Assembly: GCF_041146795.1 (NCBI RefSeq)
Contig: NC_135177.1
Coordinates: 26,764,060 to 26,828,059, forward strand
Length of the DNA stretch: 64,000 nt
Direction of reading: 5' to 3'
Source of the DNA: Maylandia zebra
Lineage: Eukaryota > Chordata > Actinopteri > Cichliformes > Cichlidae
Shown in pieces: positions 22,507 to 37,500 of the stretch. The position numbers and the translations under genes are program-made. The notes beneath the pieces were generated by a model. The model ran no database searches, had not been told where the DNA came from, and saw only the letters and a list, made by a program, of their open reading frames with translations. How positions within the stretch are numbered: position 1 is the stretch's first letter; each line of letters opens with the position of its first letter.

Positions 22507-25500
22507 CTAGGAGGAGCTTTGGGTCAGGAAGTGCTGAAAGAACTCCTGAGTCTTCCTCTTCTCAGCAAGATCCTGCTTTGCAGGTGACTTCAGAAGCAAG
22601 GAGGCAAAAATGGTGGCTACACATAAAGAAAATATATTGTTCATATTACACAGTATAGAGAAATCATTCATAAAAACATAGTGTCTGTAATAATTTTGAC
22701 ATTTCAAGGAATGTAACACAGAAAATGACACAAAATGTTTTAAATAGATACATTTCTTTTAACTGAAGTTCATTTTCCTGCTATACTTTAGTTCACAATC
22801 AACCTTTATTTGGTGGAACAGATTAGCACAAAGGACATCTTTACACAAGTCCCCAGCTTTAAACTGAGCAATAAAAAAGTCACAAAGTAAAATGTTGCCT
22901 AAAGCACAAAGTAGTAATAACACATTTATAAATCAAAGGAACTGCTTGCTTCATGTTCTTACCCAGGATGCTGACATCTAATCGATTGATAGCTGAATTC
23001 TTCAAAAGCTCACGGAGAAAGGCAGCTAAATAGTTGAACACGTTTTTATGGCACTGAGGTAGCATGGAAATAACCTAGACAAAAAATACAATACTTTTAA
23101 CTTTTACAATTTAATGTAGGATTAGTAGAAATGGGTGACTAACTCTGTTCTTTTTTTTTTTTCCTTACTTGCTCACACTGGCTGGCACTGGTGCAGCATT
23201 CAAGGCAGCGTTGGTAAAATGAGTAGGGAACCACAGGCTCTGGGAGGGCATCTAGGAACAGAAGCAAGGCCTCTGCTACTGAGTGATTACTACCCGCTGC
23301 AGGTCAAGAGTAGCAGGGTCAAGGTAGCAAATTTTAAGAAAAAAAAAATTACATATCACATAAAAGTACAACATAAATTATACTTAACCCCCCCCTCCCA
23401 AAACAAACAGTATTACATTCTAAGCAACATTCAAAACAACACGTTTGCAATTACATGGATTAAACAGCAATACAGAGTATTCGAAAAATCAAGCTTATTA
23501 CTTTCTGTAATTAGCTATGGTCATCTAAGGTCCCAACTTTCAGAGCCAATTTATTTGCATTTAAATCCTGAATGTTGATTATTACAGGGCTGCTAAAACC
23601 CATCCAATATAGATTTAATGCTCTGAAGATAAAATAAAACATATGTACTGACTGTGCCCTGTGACTTCTTCAAATATTCTACAAGGACAAACAATATTTT
23701 TCTGCTAATTTTATTATAGTTTTGAAAGGATACGGAGGGACTCTGGCATCCCCGTGTCAAGGCAATCCCTTATTTCAGCAAATTCAATCCGGAGTCCAGG
23801 TTGCTGAAATATGTCTTCCTGCAAATAGAGGACAATACATTCAGACTCGTTCTCTCATTATACACCACAGATTCCCTTCAGCTAAAGAAATTATTTGAAG
23901 CGCAGTGGCTAATGCAGCAGAATAAATTCATTGCAAGGATCTTCATTCAGTCTATTTATCCTTAATCACAAAAAGCTGGCAGGAAGCCAAGTGTAGTGCA
24001 ATTCACATGAAGTGGACACTATAAAACAAAGTAGGAGCATAGTATTGTTTGATTTTATTACAACACTGTTACATCACCATCAATTTTCTGACCTGTTTGA
24101 CTGCATTGCGGAATAAGTGATCCACCATCATCCAAAGTTCTTTAGGAATGTCAAGAGGCTTTTCAGTGTTTGCTGCGTTCTCCTTTATAGGCAACTCTGC
24201 CTGATATTGGGAAGGAAAAAACAGAATGAAAGGCAGTTTAGTTACAGCTTAATTAGTCTCCAATCCTCAAAACTACTATAATGAAGCCCCTGAGGCAACA
24301 ATGAATACAATAGAGGTATTTCAAGTGAGCACTAACCAGTTGAAGGAGGGTCTCTTGTGGAATGTCTTGAATGGGCTCCCTCAGCTGACATAGTGCATGG
24401 ATAGAAGTGCCATAACAGCTTGGCAGGTAGTTTCCTGTCACAGAGATAAAATAGTCCTTGCCCCGCTCTAGATGGAGCACCAGGATGTCTTCAATCTCCT
24501 GCTTGCCAGAGTTAAGCTCAGGTGCTGTTGTGCGATTTACGAAAACCTCAAGGTCAATATCCACAGAACCACCTAGATATTTAGAGAGAAGCGCAAATTA
24601 AAGAGAAGGCTGCTCCAGTCAGTTGTTATGTTATACTGTGGTCATAACAAGCAATTATGACGTAGTACTCTTTGAGGATTTCAAAGACACTATAATAAGC
24701 ATAATCTGTCAGTTCAAAGGAGTCTGCCACTTAAATCCAAGTCAGTCTCTTTCTATATGACCAGGCTAATGGATTAATGTTTTATTAAAATTAAATTTGT
24801 TGGTTTTTACACAACGATGACGTGTTACTCACCCTGAGCAATAAAGCCTTTGGGGGGGTTGGCTGTGAGCCAGGGCTTGCTGTATGTGAACTCATTCGGC
24901 TTTGGAATAAACTCAAACTGACATGGGACCTGCCCGTCATTCAAGAGGCTCAACGTCTCTGCCTGGTGCTGCATGAACTTCACGTCCTTGAAGTGGAACT
25001 GAGAAAAAAAAACAGAAAAAAAGGGGGGGGGGGGGAAAGCAGATTTATGAGCAAAGATTAAAAAAAAAAAAAGTTTTTTCCTTCAGATCATGTGAAGCTA
25101 TTGTATCCTTTGAATGTCTGCATAATGCACTCTTTCATTATTTTTTTATTATTATGTATTTTAATTTAATGCCAGGGAGAATCGTAAGGTGAAGCTTTAC
25201 CTCTCGCTTGGACAAGGTTACAGATGGAATGCATTCATTCTCCATTTTGTCAATATCGCGAACAATTTCTTCAAAGGTCTTCTTATAATCCTCACTATTT
25301 ATCCTCTTGATCTGCAGGATGAAGAAAAACAGGATTAAGTAAAAGCAAAGAAATAATGTGTACTTAAAAAAAGCCACAGAATAAATAAATAAATAAAAAA
25401 AAGCTCTTCAGCTAAATCATTTACCTCAATGATGAGCAGGGAGCTGACAGGTTTGTGGTCACTGGTCTTCAGAGTCATGTGACTCTGGTAATGCTGTTGC

Positions 25501-28500
25501 TTTATGTTCTTTCCTTTCCACAGGATACGATCGCACCACGCAGGGACACGACATTTTTCACTAAGTTCAAAATAAATGGCAAACATTAGTTCCCAAGTGT
25601 CTATTTTATTACAAAGCAATAAAACAATGAAGGCAGGAATTATCTCTGACTCCATTTATCCATTATCAAAATTAATGACACAATCCCTGCAGGGAGATTC
25701 TCTTGTGAGGTGTTGCAAGAGTACTGAATATTACACAACAAAGCTCACAGTTCAGGGCCACATCGGATGGCTAAACCAATTTATAAAGGACACTGATGCA
25801 AATGAGATGTAGTTTTTTTCCTTACATTGCTCAAGTCAATTCTTAGGCAATGTAGCTCTTGTACACACACTCGCTGGCCACTTTATTAGGTATACATATT
25901 CAACTGCTTGTTAATGAAAATATCCATTCAGCCAATTATGTGACAGCAGCTCAATACATTTAGGCATTTACAAGCTTATAACAAGCATCAGAGTATGGGA
26001 GAAAAAAGGTCAGAACAGCATGGTCACTGGTGCCAGAAGGTTTATTTGGAATATTCCAGAATTGGGAGCATAGTTTAAACCTCACAACCTACCTGAGTAT
26101 AATTACTAACACTGTCCATCCCTTTATGACCACAGTCTACCTATCCTCCTATGGCTGCTTCCAGCAGAATAGTGTGTGTAACAAGGAATAACAGCATGTC
26201 ACTGCATTCAAATGGCCTCTACAGTCACCAGATCTCAATCCAATAAAGCACCCTTGCGATGTGGTGGAACTAATTTGCATCACTGATTTGCAGCCTACAA
26301 ATCTGCAGCAGTTATGTGAAGCTATCATGTCAATGCATAAAAATCTGTGAGGAATTTTTCCATCACCTTGTTGAAACAATTAATGGATGACACTACTAAT
26401 GTGTACCTAATAAAGTAGCTGTGAGTGTATTCAACAAACATTTGATCAAAAAACAAAATGGAAAAAAACTTTAAACACAGCAGAGCTTTCTAAACAGTCT
26501 TAACGGTCAAAAAAAATCACTCTGCATTGTCTTTGCAATGCTGCAGTCATCAACCTCAAGCCTGACATTTCTATTATAATGCTACTATGGTATTCTCTTG
26601 AGGCTATCCTTCAGTAAATACTATAGACAAAAACCAGAGTTAAGCAGCTCTGAATAGAGGGATAATTGTTTGCAGAGCAGGAAGCTCCAACCATTTAACA
26701 ATTGATGAGACAGAAATGTCTCAACAGAGAAGGAAAAGAAATGTGGGCTGATCTGAATCACTGGTGTGTCACAAAAAATGTGATGATAACACAAGCAGCT
26801 ATAGTGTTCGAACTACAATGATAGTATGTCTGCTACTTCTTTCTGTTATCAGTTTACCTTTTGCTACGAACACTGACATGGAATGACTTACAATGCCTCC
26901 ATGTGAGAAGATTACCTTGTATCCCAACTGTCAGAGCCAGTGTCATATTTGTAGGTGGGCTGGAAATCAATCTCCCCCTCCTCAAATCCCACAAACACAG
27001 CCTCCTCGTCGATCTGCCTCTTGAGCTGATGACCACACGCAATAGGTAAATATCACTGCTCACAAACACGTTTGAATACAAAACACATCAGGAAACCATA
27101 ATTAATATTACCTGATCGAAACTGTGCAGAGTTTCAAAGTCCTTCTTGCTGATGAGACCCTTCACGTTGTCAACGTCAAGCTCACTAATTCTGTAGTTGA
27201 GGTCCCCGATCCATAAAATAACACTAATTCAGAAACAGAACACAAATTCTAATGAAATAGTCATAAATATGAGAAACTTGTATTTATTTATTTCATTCAC
27301 AATGTAAATTTTAAAATGACAGCTACTTACTCGTGCTTCATGATAGTGAGTGGCGCCTGGGTGAGGTCAGGTTGGCGAAACTGAAGACGACTGCAAATAT
27401 CCTTATAGTCCTGATTACGTCTCTCATATTCCTCAACATGAGCAGCAAGGTGGGAATTGACCACGCAGATATCAGAGTTGTGGAAGCGAAAACGGATTGC
27501 CACAGCTCCCTTGTTTCCCTGTGAATCAGTAATTGATTAGAATGGACAGAAAACACTGAAACGCCTCCGCAAACACTAAAATAAAATAACTAAATGTTTT
27601 TATTTACTATGATTTTACTCATCTGCTAAACAATAAGTCAATATTATGCAAACAATTTCATGCTTGGCATGTTTTGGATATTTCTTGCTGCAATTCATAA
27701 ACTAGTGTCCCATTACTGCAGGAAAGGATGGAGTGACCTTACATAGCTCTACCCCCCTCCCACTGGTCCCTAGCCAGCCATCTGCTCTACTCTGCAGGGA
27801 CTGCTAAGTAAGCACGGTCGCATGAGTTAAGAATAACCTTTCCTGCACCAGTGTATGAGAAATAAAGTTGAAGCTACTGTAGGAAGAGCTTCATGGATGA
27901 ATAAGCACTGAAGTGAATAGTTCACAGGAAGTAGAGATGCCTTTTCATCATCACAGGAGATTGTTTGTGCTTAAAAACTGCCTCATGCATTGCCATCTTG
28001 GTAAATGGCAATACATGAGGCAGTTATAAAAAAATAAAAATAAAAATTGTATGGCAGTTGACAGACATCATAGCATAAGCCCAATTTTTGTTTTCTTTCA
28101 TCCTTTCAATTTTCATGTAAATGCTAATACTCAACACTTCCTGTTTATATGTATATGAGGAAAATCATTTCAATGTGAAACTAAAACAATGCTATTGACA
28201 TAATCTAAAACAGAAAGGCAGAATGTGTACAAGGACCCACACCCAAGCACTGCAGAATATTTGCCAATTTATGCAGTAAAACCAGCCTGTACTAGTTCCT
28301 ACATCATTTCTAGCTGAATATAAATGCTAATATAATTGTGGAATATGTCAACTGATCTGTGTGGGGGAAATCCCTCAATAATATTAGGGTAAAATTAATT
28401 TTTCCTGCTGCTTGCATACCTTGGCTGATAAGCCTACATGGTCACCTGACAGTAAGCTCAACCCAACAAAATATAGGATTTTTTGGGATCCTTAAAGAAT

Positions 28501-31500
28501 GTTTTCCCTGTGCCAGGTCCTTAGCCCACAAAATGTTGAGAACCCCTGACCTAAAGCTCCTGACTCTGTATGGTTTATTTCTAAAAAATTATTTCCAATT
28601 CCATCCAATCATTTCTCAGATTCAGGGTCATGGTGGGGCTGGAGCCTATTACTGCTACCATGAGGTAAGAGGTGGGGTACACCCTGGACAGGTCCATTAT
28701 AAACAGGGGTGCACATAAGTGGTCAGTGGCCAGATAATAAGTTGCAACTTGCGTTTGCGTACATAAGATTTTCTGGAGGAGGACATTTGTTTAGAACTCT
28801 TAAAGATGTCGAAGAAGCAAGCTCCTTTCAGCAATTACTTTGGTGTTCCTCCACCTCCAAAGAAATGTCAGAAGGAGTCCGAACCTCAAAAGAATCGCGT
28901 ATTCTCGGAAAAGTGGTTGCAGGAGGTGAGCTGGCTTCAAACAAATGATGAACACACAGAGATGTGGTGCAGAATATGCCCTGAAAATGCCACTCTAGCG
29001 GACAAAAACAGTGCCTTTTATATGTACGCAAACGCGCGTTGCAACTTCTTATCTGGTGTGCGTCTTTTATTTTGACAGCGAATGCGCACCTACGGACCAC
29101 TTATGTGCACCCCTGATTATAAACCCATAGGCAATATGGAATCATCAATTAACCTAACCCTGACTAAATGCATTGCTTTTGACTGTGTGAGTACCCTGGA
29201 GAGAACCCACACATGCATGGGGAGCACATGCATACACCACACAGAAAGGTCTTGGCCAGATGCTGGATTTGAACAAAGCAACTTCTTACTCTGAGGCAAC
29301 AGTGTTAACCGTCACGCAACCAAATCCCGTGGTCAGACACCACAGACATCAACTTAATGACTTTGCACAATACCAGAAACCTATATGATGACTTGTGCAC
29401 AAAGAGAGTTTGAAATACTGTCCTTACCATCCTCCCCATGATGCCAGTGCCTACAGTCTCAGCCTCCACGTCTGAGATGAATTCTGCATGCTCCTTCTTC
29501 ACAAAGAAGATCAACATAATGCCCACCAGGCGCGCCAACTTCACCTGCAGAAACAGACCAACAGTATACAAATGATTTCTTGCGGTTAAATGAAAACATT
29601 TTTGATGTTGCACTGGAACTCAAGAGATTGTGTAGCCACAAGACATGATCAGAGATGCTTTAGTGCAGTTTCTGTTGCTTATATCAGCACTTTGTCAGCG
29701 TCAACTACTAGGAACAGTAAAACGGAAGCGGAGAATCACATCTCAGAATAAGACACAGTTGTGTATGAGGAGCGCTAAGTACTTCATAATAGCTTTAACT
29801 TATGTAAGAGTTAAAGTGTCAGAAACAGAGCAGCCAAGTGTGCTTTAGTCAGAGAACTCGCAGTGGATGCAGAAAAAAAAAATCCAACAAACTGACAGGA
29901 TGGTGACCTGGCATATATCATGTGGCGTTTAAGGCGATTTGAATAAAAAAAACAAAAAAACAACAACCAGAGCTATAAAAAGAGGAAGCTAATGTGCTGG
30001 TCGGTACTCTAAGAATGAGGAAGAACACAAAAGTGAAGACAAAAGACAAGAAAAAGAGGCAGATCAAAAAAGTAACCTAACTGACTAAGCTTATGAAAGC
30101 AACAGGGATATAATAACTCCTATTAGAAATAAACTGAGTAATAATCGATGTAATAAGATTGTATGATAATTATTATTACCACAGAAAGGTGGTGCTAGAA
30201 GTTCTTGAAACTGTAACGCATGCATTGTATCAGTTTCAGGAAACTATTTTAAAGTGTGACTGTTGCCCATGTAGAAGAAAACCAAACATGCCCTCTAAAA
30301 TGAAGATCAGTGGTGTGAATCGTGACATTCGCAAGTCTTCTCAAATATCAACTAATAGCAATGAACTGCAAGATGTGAGGGAGAAAAAAAAATCCTTACT
30401 AAGGCATACTTGGCATCTGGATGCAATGCCTCAGACACAGCTTTTGTCCACTCCTGTTCCTTGGGGGTGTCATTGAAGAAGAAAGCCTCTTTACTGAGGT
30501 CAAGCTCCTGAAAACTGCAAAAAAAGGGCAAATGGTGAAACTTTAAGGGTTTGATTTCCACTTCATCCACAAGTGCTATGGTACTGACTAAACTTTTTGG
30601 CTCCTTAACACCAAAGCGGTAAACTGAAACAGGCCGGATTAGTGGATACACAGTGCAAAAATCAGTGGGCAGGCGTCTTCAGCACTTAAAACTGGCTCAA
30701 CGGCTGCATGCATCTGTCAGAGGTTTGAGGAGTAAATGTCTGTCTTTGTAATAGGATTAAGCGGAGCAGTGCACAGCTATTGTTCAGCAGGAGAATATGA
30801 CTTACCCCACGCAGTACATGTCAGGGGGCTCGGGAGTGCAACTCAGCCAAGGACGGAGGCTTTCCTTTGGTGTCTGTCCGTTCACATTGTATGTGCCAAG
30901 AAAAAAGCTGAAACAAAAGAATGATGAAAAGTGAGCACAAAACAAAGGAATAAAATTATAGCTTTGACGGGCTCCTCCTTTGCCCCTCCCCCCCTCAGTG
31001 GTTAAATGGTGAAACAATAATGTCAGTCTATATCAAGCTTATGCCCTGCTGCTTTATTGTAGCAGTGACTCATTTCTAGATATTTTAATTCTTTTTTTTG
31101 TATGTTTAAGAGCACAACTGCACTTTTGCAGAAGTAACATTTATTAAAATGAATAGGAGAAAAAAAACCTGAAACGAAAGCAATTGCTTTCAAAGGTAAA
31201 CCAACAAATACTGGAAGAGTCCTACATGTAATCCTCCACCAATCCTCAACCTTTTTGTCACTGATCAGGATTTCTCTCAAACTCCTTTGTCAAGTTTTCT
31301 AGGTTGCTTTTGACTTCTTTAGTTTCTGTCTGGACACACAGTATCCTGGGTGGGCAGGTGTCATGAGCTTGGATAACCAATGGTCAGCAACTTTCTGAAT
31401 GACGGCAAACAGGCAGAAAGTAGTGTCAAGTTTCTACTTGTATCAGACATTAGAGGTTGTGAAATAATCAACACTGTTAAAATAGTGTGTTACAACAATT

Positions 31501-34500
31501 TGTAACACAACATATACAGATGACTAGTGGGTGCAGCTGTGGAGCTGCGATGCCATATTAGCCAGTTAACTAGATAAGTGCGGCTAAATAATAGTATGTT
31601 TCTGTTTGACCGCATCATTGATGCAAGAAGACTGCAATCATGTGGACAAAGAAATTGTCAAAAAAAACAAAAAAACAACAACAACAACAACAAACAACTT
31701 TCTTTGTTTGTTTTCATCACAACATGTACAGATATCTCCAATTAAGCTCCTTTTCCATTAGGACCTACTCGGCGCAACTTGCCAAGACTAGACTCGAATC
31801 AACTGGTTTTCCATTACAATGGAGTCCAACCTAATGTGCTCGGCTGTTGTTACAACAACGCGTCCGAGCGTCCCTTGATGTAATTGGTATGTGACACAAA
31901 CGGCAAGAATATACCTGCTGCTCAGTCTGTGGCTTTTCCTCAGACTCGGGAACCAACGTGTTGTTTTTGTAGCAATTTCTTTCTTTTTCTTCTTCTTTAA
32001 ATGGCGGTTTGAATGTTTGTGAACGAGATGCTCTCATAACTCATCAAATGATGACACTGATCAGCTAATCAGTGGCAAGCAGTCTGACGAAGTCCCATTT
32101 TAGTACCTGCTCGGATTGCTTGGAGCCCTGGCCGAGCAGGTCCCATTTTAGTACTTGGTACTATGACCTAATGGAAAACCCTGAAAAACGTCGCGAGTCA
32201 ATCAGAGTAAGTACTAATGTAGTCATGGAAAAGGGGACTTAGTGTCATGGTTTTGCTTTATTTTATAGCTACAGGCTGGTAACTGCAGATTTATCAGTCG
32301 GTCTTCATCAAAGGTGTTAGCAGATAGTAACACCATCTTAAAAAAAGAACACAAACTAATCAATGACCTAGTTTTTAATCTTAAAAAAACAACTGTAAAT
32401 ACTTTATAAAGAATATGCACATAAACAAAACCATTAACATAAATAGAGCTGCACCACTTTCTGACTCTTGGCCATCACTTGCTAAGCTATCAGCCAATGT
32501 GGAGGGCAGAGCTGTAGGGAAAAACGAAATTGAAAACAAAGAAAATGTACTGAAATCAAAACAGTGTTGAAACAGAAAGAATAAAAAAAAAAATGCAAAA
32601 GAGAAATCCTCATTTCCTGTATTTAAATAATCAATATTATTGCATAAAATGTACAAAGACAAACACATAAATGTCTTGTGATCACTGAGCAGCCTCACTG
32701 CAATTTAAACGGAATACTGAAGGCAACATGCCGTGAGAAATCGTGAGAGGGTCGAGCCCTTGCCATTTACATCCCCACTGAGGTTTATTCTACAGGTCCA
32801 GCTCAAAAAAAGGCAACTTCCTTCCATTCAATGTGCCGCGTCTCTGACCTTCAGGCGGCTGCTGTTTTCCAAATGCTCTTTCACAGGAGCAGCATGGGGC
32901 TTTTTATTTTGTGCTGACTGCCACTGAACCTTAAAACACTTTCTGCTTTCACAGCCCGAGCCTCAGCTAACCAGAGAAAAGCTGAAACTATATTTACACA
33001 AAGGGAGCTTGGGACTGCTGCTTTTCTAAAGCTTTTATTCATAATATTCATATCAGCATGGATTTTTCCCCCCAGCGTGTCCCAACTATACAGTATAAAA
33101 CGAGACAAAAGCAGACAAATGCATGTGTGCAAGCACGATACTAAATGTCGGCCGTTTTTGACTAAAGGCACAACACTAGCTTACTTCTTGTTAATCATAT
33201 ACGGCTTTTTAAATATGTCCAACATTACATATTTAGCATACCCTTTTACATGTATGTATGGGAAACAAATATTTCCCTTTTGGATCTAACTCACTCATGT
33301 TTATCATATTCAAGATTCCTTCCATTATGGTTACAGCTATTTTCAGAGTGTTCAGAACGTCTGAGACAGTGCGGCTTAATTTAGCACGCAGCAAGACAAA
33401 CCCACAGATGTTGACTCATGCTTTTTACATAACACTTCTATCATCCAAACTGTGTTAACAGTTACACTGCGGGCACAGAGTCTTCATGCATAAACCATCT
33501 TTTCCACAGATTTTACAACCTGTTTTCCCCCAACTTTTAAAGCTTACAGTGTAGATCTTAAAAACAAATTACTATAATGTACACGTTGTCCGGCTTAAAG
33601 TGACTTTTTTTTTACTGTTTTAGACCAAGAAGAACAAACAGGAAAAGATCACATCACTTCTCTTTAGATTAGACTTCCCCACCCAGAATACCAAGGCCTT
33701 ACCATCATCATCAAGGAAGCATTTTTTGCTACCTTTTTTTTTTTTTTAAATATTGATGATGCTTATGCAATATTCAGGAGTTTTAAGATCACCAACATCT
33801 ATGTGCCTCTATCAATGAGCCAAACACACTTTTAATCAGGGCCACACTGGCACAAAAAACAATAAACAGCAACATACCTGTGATTTTCCAAGAAAGTGTA
33901 CAGTTCCTCTTTTTTCATCAGCTCACACTTGATAAGGTTGTCGCGCAGGCCAAACTGCGGCATGGCTAGTATGTGAGCTTTGTTTGATGGGGTGTGGCTG
34001 GAGGATCGCACCAGGTCATCCCGGTCCTCTCGAGTGGAGATGCCCAGGCTGCACACCAGAGAAGAAATAACGTGCGTGATTTGAGATGGAAAAACTGAGT
34101 CACAGAGGGTTGTTTTCTTTCTTTCTTTTTTTTTTTTTTTTTTGCGGTGGAGGGTGGTGGTGGGGGGGAATGTTTTAACAATTAGGGAGATGCTAGAAAT
34201 GCTCATCTCCAGCTGTGTATTAACAGTCAGCATAGTCTTTAGCCTAAATGCATTAAGCCATACTTACTGGAGAGCTACAGTCTTAATGTACAGCAGTTCA
34301 ACACAACAAAGACAACAATCTCTATTTCCAGGTGGTCAATATGGGATGAGCTAAGTTGAGAGGAGAAAATGTAATATGCCCATATCATACAGTCTTCCAG
34401 GAACATCCTGAAACTTAACTCCAGCACAGGGAATAGACATTAACTCAAAGCAAAGCAGGACCGAAAACAGACACCGTCTTTGTCTTTGTATTAAAATATA

Positions 34501-37500
34501 ACTGTATTAGTGTGGGTATAATGCAAGACTTCCCCACCCTTGAAAAATTATGAAAAGATTCTCAAGGCCTCCTCACCTATCTTGGTTGGCAGACGCTCTG
34601 GACTTCTGTGTGCCACCGTTGGAACCTTTCTCTTTTTCTGAAGTTACTTTTTTGTCTGATGATTTCTCTGTTTAGGAAAAGATAAAACAGAATGGTTAAT
34701 TACATGATTGCAGGACAGCTATGCAATCATAACTGCCTGCACAGTGAACCACAAACAAAGTACTATTTTCATTTAGCCGGTTAAGATATTTTATTAATAT
34801 ATTAATAAACTCATATTTCAGCCTTTAAACAACCAAAATGTAAGAATAAAATTAAGCTAAATGTGAATAAATATAAGTCATAAAAATGCCAAGTCAGAGC
34901 TTAGTTGTTGGGGGCAATCGACTGAGGCCTCCTCCTGCAGATGGATACGGTTTCTGCATTCCAAGTAGCTGGATTTAATGGCTGAGTGCGAAGTATTAGA
35001 CAGCATGCCCCTGTCTCCTGAAGCTTGGCAGGCAAGACAGCTGGCTCCAGTGAAAGGGAAAGCCAGGTTCTCTGAGCAGGAAATTAAATTCTACAAAGTT
35101 ATAATAAGCTACATTAGACAGTACAAAGCAATGACCCAAAAGAGTAGATACAATCTACATTAAAAAAAACAACACAACAGTGAATTTCTTTTCTCAAAAT
35201 TTGTTTTAAAATGACAAACTTAAAACCAACTGGTCTCTTACTGTTTTTACAATATGTGTGTAACTCTTTTCTATGTGCAGCATTTGAGACATGAAAAAAA
35301 AGAAAAAGGAAATCATATTTATGTAAAACACAAGGTTAAAGAAGTAAGACAACAAAGCAGACAAGGCATAAACCAGTGAAACACAAACAATAATAAGATA
35401 GTAATTTTAATAAAGTAAAGCAAAAACACGTGCTAATAAAACTGGTTTTATAGATTATTTTCTTTTTTATTAGACATGTCTTTTGGCAGAACAGCTGCAG
35501 CATCAAAGTCTGCTGTTACTTTCACCTCAGCAGGCAGTTGATGTCACTTTTTCTGCATCGTTGTTTTAGGAAATGTCACTCTAATTACCAATAAGACAGG
35601 TTGTGACATGTGCACCAAACCCCAAGAAAAGGTCAACATAAAAAAAAGGTGCTAAGAGTTCAAGCCATTTTAAGCCCTATTTAAAAATCCTGACACTAAC
35701 ACTCTGACATTTTAATTAAAAAACAGCAACTCTGTTGTTTCAGTCAACAAGAAAATCCCTTTATTTGACTGACAGAACTTCCAGCAAACTGTGAAATTGC
35801 TCTTGAAAACACTACAAAAGATGCTCTTATTGCACACACAACCCACACGCAGCTGTCAAACAGCACTTACCCAGTGTCACACAAAATGCATCAATAAATA
35901 AAAGTCAGTGGATGTGTATGTCCATTCTACTTCACTTTTGAATACCTGCTGCCGTGCAGACAACTTTTGAAACAAATCTCGTGGCATTAAATGCACACAT
36001 GCTACTGACTGGAGATCTTATCATATTTCTGCATTCTCAAATCAGCAAGGAAATGACTGCAAAACCTTGTGGTGTTATACTGTTGCATGCACGTTATTAA
36101 AGACATACAAGTTTTTCTCTCTCTCGCTTAAAGTACAGCTGCTTATCTGTTAGATGAAAAAAAAAAAAAACAATTTACAGTTAAAAACAGTACAACCAGT
36201 ATGAGGCTATGCGTTTAAAACATTATATGGTACATCCTGCACAGGCTTTAGTATCTTTATCCATACAGCGGAAATCCAGCTGTATGACCTCTTGCTCACT
36301 CCATTTGTCACAGGATGCCTCTATAAGTGTGCAGCTACACGTAGCATAAGTGGCAAACTCTTCTATGAGGGCTCTCTTCCGTATTAACGCAGGAATATCT
36401 CTACAAAATACAACCGGCCAAAGTTCATCATTACACTGCTTCACAAGCAGAAACACGTCAGATTGCTCATATGAATTATTTTTTTCTTTTAATACTTAAC
36501 TGTAAATTTACATCTGCTTAATAAACGGTTGGAGCGTCATATATTTTAATTGGATGACATGCAGACTTTTCTTTTTGAAGGCGAAGCAGACAGTAAACGG
36601 AGACCTATAATAACAGAGAGAGCCGGTGGGAACAAAGTTTACAGGCAACTGATTGAAGCTAACAAGCTAAATCGGCTAAGAGGATAAGTCGGGAGTGAAT
36701 GGGTGAACGTGGAAATACCCTGACAACAAGTGCAAATGGCTCAAAATTCAAGACAAAAAAAAAAAAGAGCCTCTCGGTGAACGACACAACAATGTGTCAC
36801 TAAAACGTGTTGTTGCAACATTTTTCCTAACAGGTGTTCCACTTCTTTTAAAACCACACAATGACGATGATATCGCGGTGCTGAAGTCTGTGCTAGTGCT
36901 AGCTGCTGTTCTCTTTAACCGAGCGCCTATGATTCTATGATTCGCGGCGAAAAAACAATGTATCGAACACATTGCTACATGGATGTGAAATTACCCAGTT
37001 TCATCGATAAGCACTTAAGCTAATGAGGCTAAAGTTAGCATTTCTTGACAGAAGAACTAGAACTGCACGCTAGCATTAACTAGGAAGCAAGCTTATCCCG
37101 GCCGGATGGCAGGGACCCCAGCGTTTCTTTCACCTCCTCAAAATCAACAAATTAAACCAGGAATAGTTTTTTTTTTCCATACCAAAGTCTCTCATCTCCA
37201 TAGACATCTCCATTTATTGCTCCCACGCATTCTGTGCAGAAGACCAATGTCCACTCAGTCTCAAGCCAAACGCTATAGTAGTGGGAGGAGTTTACACTCC
37301 CACCGCTGCAGAGATAAGACACCGAAACAAACCTAATCGACTATGCAGATTGAAATCGGAAGACTCAACAACATTGCATCAGATTAGGAAAATTAAACAT
37401 ATAACGAGAGATACATATTTAAAAATGATTTTTGTTTATTTGTTATGGAGGTAAGTGTGTTTGTGTGGCACTTGACTGACAAAAGATGTTGCACGCAGAG

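Noticed and set aside
36748-36972. 74-codon minus-strand ORF as an alternative inpp5b start exon
   Set aside because: No similarity to the family and no convincing donor in phase. The CG-richer surroundings might be a promoter, but the exon is unsupported.
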